From: Deltaproteobacteria bacterium
GTDB taxonomy: Bacteria; Desulfobacterota; Desulfuromonadia; Geobacterales; Geobacteraceae
Assembly: GCA_021847245.1 (NCBI GenBank)
Contig: JAJZUC010000013.1
Span: 1 to 49,206, forward strand
Direction of reading: 5' to 3'
Length of the DNA: 49,206 bases
Positions within the stretch are counted from its first letter, which is position 1, and every line of letters starts with the position of its first letter. Positions 47,346 through 49,206 of this stretch are shown here, piece by piece. The notes under the pieces were generated by a model. The model saw only the letters and a program-made list of their open reading frames with translations. It searched no databases and was not told the origin of the DNA. A program made the position numbers and the translations under genes.

Positions 47346-47375
47346 TTGATGTTCCGGGTTGAAGGATCGTAAATT
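47346..47375 (+). promoter_or_regulatory. possible promoter before hpf
   Basis: TTGATG (47346-47351), 18-base spacer, TAAATT (47370-47375), in the 117-base gap between rpoN and hpf. Weak evidence. Confidence 0.3.
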
Positions 47376-47434
47376 CGTGTTTACCTTGATACAAGGGACG
47401 CGGTCCGGAACGCATTCACCGCAAGGAGGAAGTT

Positions 47435-47980
47435 ATGCAAATCACAACGACGTTCAGGCACATGGAGCAGAGCGAGGCCCTCAAGAGCTACGCCGCCGAG
47501 AAACTGGAGAGGGTGAAGAAATATATCGACGAGCCGGTTACCGCCCAGGTCTTCTTCACGGTGGAGAAGATCCGGCATGCCGCCGAGGTTACCCTGACCG
47601 CCAAGGGGGTCATCATCAAGGCCGCCGAGGAAACCAACGATATGTATGCCGCCCTCGATGCCGTGGTGGACAAGATCGAACGCCAGCTCCGCCGTTACAA
47701 GGAGCGGCTCAAGGAGCACAAGCCGACGGCCGAAACCCGCGCCCTCGAAGTCCAGAAGAGCATCGTGACCGCTGAGAGCATCGAGCAGCAGAAGCAGCCG
47801 GTCATTATCCCGAGCAAGACCATCTCCATAAAGCCGATGTCGGTCGAGGAGGCGGTCATGCAGATGGACCTCATGCACAAGGATTTTCTTGTGTTTACCG
47901 ATTCGTCCACCGAGGCGATCAATGTAGTCTACCGTCGCAAGGACGGGAACTACGGCCTGATCGAACCGACTCGCAAGTAG
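47435..47980 (+). CDS. hpf: ribosome hibernation promoting factor, long form
   Basis: A 181-residue HPF. The N-terminal RaiA domain (1 to about 100; ITTTFRHMEQSEALKSYA) binds the decoding centre. After a linker, a C-terminal dimerisation domain (about 125-181; IKPMSVEEAVMQMDLMHKDF then NVVYRRKDGNYGLIEP) joins ribosomes into 100S dimers. ATG 47435 has AAGGAGGAAG upstream. Its position after rpoN is conserved in proteobacteria, though many of those carry the short form without the C-terminal domain. Confidence 0.95.
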   Translation: MQITTTFRHMEQSEALKSYAAEKLERVKKYIDEPVTAQVFFTVEKIRHAAEVTLTAKGVIIKAAEETNDMYAALDAVVDKIERQLRRYKERLKEHKPTAETRALEVQKSIVTAESIEQQKQPVIIPSKTISIKPMSVEEAVMQMDLMHKDFLVFTDSSTEAINVVYRRKDGNYGLIEPTRK

Positions 47981-47988
47981 TGCGGCGC

Positions 47989-48013
47989 GCCGCGCCGCCT
48001 CGGGCGGCGCGGC
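47989..48013 (+). terminator. GC-only hairpin after hpf
   Basis: A perfect 11-bp stem GCCGCGCCGCC (47989-47999) with GGCGGCGCGGC (48003-48013), 3-base loop, no T tract. It may stabilise the hpf transcript end or slow polymerase rather than terminate. Confidence 0.45.
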
Positions 48014-48062
48014 CCCTGTTCGGCATCCGTTTCCCCTCAATCCGCATCGAGGATATCCACCG

Positions 48063-49022
48063 TTGAACAGCATCACCCTTTCAATTGCCGACCTCCTCAA
48101 CGACACGGAGTACGGGCTGGACCTTGTCCTGCATGCCGGCGAACGGGGATTGGGTCATCGGGTGCACAGTTCCCGCATTCAGAAACCCGGGCTGGCGCTG
48201 ACGGGGTATACGGATTATCTTCATCCCGACCGCGTGCAGGTGCTGGGCAACACGGAAATTTCCTATCTGCGACAGTTACCGCAGCAGCAGGCCGCAACGA
48301 ACATCGCGAAGCTCTGCCAGTTCCCCATCTCGTGCTTCATCATCACCAAGGGGCTCGTTCCTCCCGAAATCCTCAGGGACGAGACGGAGAAGGCGGGGAT
48401 TCCCCTCCTCGTGTCACCTCACCAATCGTCGACATTCATCTCCTTGATCACCAAGTTTCTCGAGGAGCGGCTTCTTCCGACCACCCACATTCACGGGGTG
48501 CTCGTGGACGTGCTCGGCGTGGGGGTGCTGCTCCTCGGCAAGAGCGGCATAGGAAAGAGCGAGTGTGCCCTGGACCTTGTCATCCGGGGGCACCGGCTCG
48601 TGGCAGACGATGTGGTCTACGTCAAGAAGAAGATGCCGGCGGCGCTGGTCGGGCAGGCGGCCGAAGCGATCCAGTATCATGTCGAGATCCGCGGTCTCGG
48701 CATCATCAACATCAAGAATCTGTTCGGGGTTTCCTCCATTCGCGAGAAGAAGATCATCGACATGGTGATCGAGCTGGTGGAGTGGGACCCGGATCACGAG
48801 TACGACCGTCTCGGGATCGACGACGAGTTCTACCGCATCCTCGATATCGAGATTCCCTATATCAGAATCCCGGTACGCCCGGGACGCAACCTCACCTCCA
48901 TCATCGAGGTGGCGGCGCGCAATCACCTGCTCAAGGGGATGGGCTATCATTCGGCACGCGAGCTTCAGGAGAAGCTCATGGCACGGATGGAGGTACGTCC
49001 CCTTGGGGACGAGGTGGAGTGA
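48063..49022 (+). CDS. hprK: HPr kinase/phosphorylase
   Basis: A 319-residue bifunctional enzyme that phosphorylates and dephosphorylates HPr at Ser46. The P-loop is GKSGIGKSE (159-167), with THIHGVLVDV before it and the HprK signature EIRGLGIINIKNLFG (208-222) after it. The N-terminal domain (1 to about 130) is also present, unlike the truncated alphaproteobacterial form. The start is TTG 48063 with GAGGAT about 10 bases upstream. It is followed after 3 bases by rapZ. No HPr gene is in the window. Confidence 0.94.
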   Translation: MNSITLSIADLLNDTEYGLDLVLHAGERGLGHRVHSSRIQKPGLALTGYTDYLHPDRVQVLGNTEISYLRQLPQQQAATNIAKLCQFPISCFIITKGLVPPEILRDETEKAGIPLLVSPHQSSTFISLITKFLEERLLPTTHIHGVLVDVLGVGVLLLGKSGIGKSECALDLVIRGHRLVADDVVYVKKKMPAALVGQAAEAIQYHVEIRGLGIINIKNLFGVSSIREKKIIDMVIELVEWDPDHEYDRLGIDDEFYRILDIEIPYIRIPVRPGRNLTSIIEVAARNHLLKGMGYHSARELQEKLMARMEVRPLGDEVE

Positions 49023-49025
49023 GGG

Positions 49026-49206
49026 ATGCGCATTCTCGTCATCAGTGGTCTCTCCGGTTCCGGCAAGTCGACGGCGGTACGCGTTCTCGAGGACGAGGGG
49101 TTTTTCTGCATCGACAACCTGCCGGTCCAGCTCTTCCCCACCATTATCGATCTGGTGCGCAAGGCCGAGGAGAAGGTGCCGGGGGTTGCGCTTGTCATGG
49201 ATATCC
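49026..49206 (+). CDS. rapZ: RNase adapter/nucleotide-binding protein RapZ, 5' part
   Basis: Only the first 60 residues are in the window. They start [19 protein letters not shown] with the P-loop GLSGSGKS, then [17 protein letters not shown] and FPTIIDL, typical of the YvcJ/RapZ family. ATG 49026 has GAGGG (49021-49025) directly upstream and lies three bases after the hprK stop. In E. coli RapZ directs RNase E to the sRNA GlmZ. In other phyla the family has different roles, so the function here is open. Confidence 0.93.
   Translation, partial: MRILVISGLSGSGKSTAVRVLEDEGFFCIDNLPVQLFPTIIDLVRKAEEKVPGVALVMDI

Overview
The window is a high-GC, gene-dense chromosomal segment of a Gram-negative bacterium. 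Gene content and order point to Geobacter or a close relative in the Desulfuromonadota. The clues are: rpsB-tsf-pyrH-frr-uppS-cdsA-dxr-rseP; ilvD-ilvB-ilvN-ilvC; psd-pssA-leuA with a T-box leader on leuA; leuC-leuD; kdsB-pyrG-kdsA-kdsD-kdsC; lptC-lptA-lptB-rpoN-hpf-hprK-rapZ; and a small peptide next to a radical SAM/SPASM protein of the type I remember being called a geopeptide maturase. The assignment rests on recalled synteny and protein character, not on a search.

Layout. 1-2815 (plus): the 3' part of malQ, an O-acetylhomoserine sulfhydrylase (metY) and an AcpH-like phosphodiesterase, each of the last two followed by a clear terminator. 3117-5987 (minus): a secreted ABC-type substrate-binding protein directly followed by a hybrid histidine kinase, with no transporter. 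6521-10095 (plus): a TonB-dependent receptor, a 41-residue precursor-like peptide missed by length-filtered ORF calling, and its probable radical SAM maturase. 10136-13419 (minus): lptF, lptG and a secreted IPT/TIG-domain protein. 13626-21156 (plus): translation genes (rpsB, tsf, pyrH, frr), then isoprenoid, phospholipid and envelope genes (uppS, cdsA, dxr, rseP) and tsaB. 21329-26345: the branched-chain amino acid operon ilvDBNC. 26494-27926: psd and pssA. 28048-29928: a leucine T-box riboswitch and leuA. 30039-31486 (minus): a cold-shock protein and a LOG-family protein. 31649-33510: leuCD. 33676-37084: an unusual secreted repeat protein translationally coupled to mlaE, then mlaD, with no mlaF nearby. 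37175-38053: a CruF/DUF422-type membrane protein, convergent with a nucleoside phosphorylase-like gene. 39090-43811: the KDO pathway with pyrG inside it. 43992-49206: lptC, lptA, lptB, rpoN, hpf, hprK and the start of rapZ.

Several clusters serve the outer membrane. KdsD, KdsA, KdsC and KdsB make CMP-KDO, and PyrG supplies the CTP. LptA/B/C and LptF/G are parts of the LPS export machine, encoded in two separate loci. MlaE/MlaD handle phospholipid or other lipids. CdsA, PssA and Psd make phosphatidylethanolamine, and UppS/Dxr feed undecaprenyl phosphate. The ilv and leu genes together form the valine/isoleucine/leucine pathway, with leuA under tRNA-Leu control through its T-box.

The best candidate for a little-described system is the TonB receptor/peptide/radical SAM locus at 6521-10095. 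The peptide has a strong Shine-Dalgarno, a possible sigma-54 promoter, a two-cysteine aromatic C-terminal segment, and a terminator separating it from the maturase. The second candidate is the repeat protein at 33676 coupled to mlaE. No tRNA, rRNA, CRISPR array, insertion sequence or prophage was seen.
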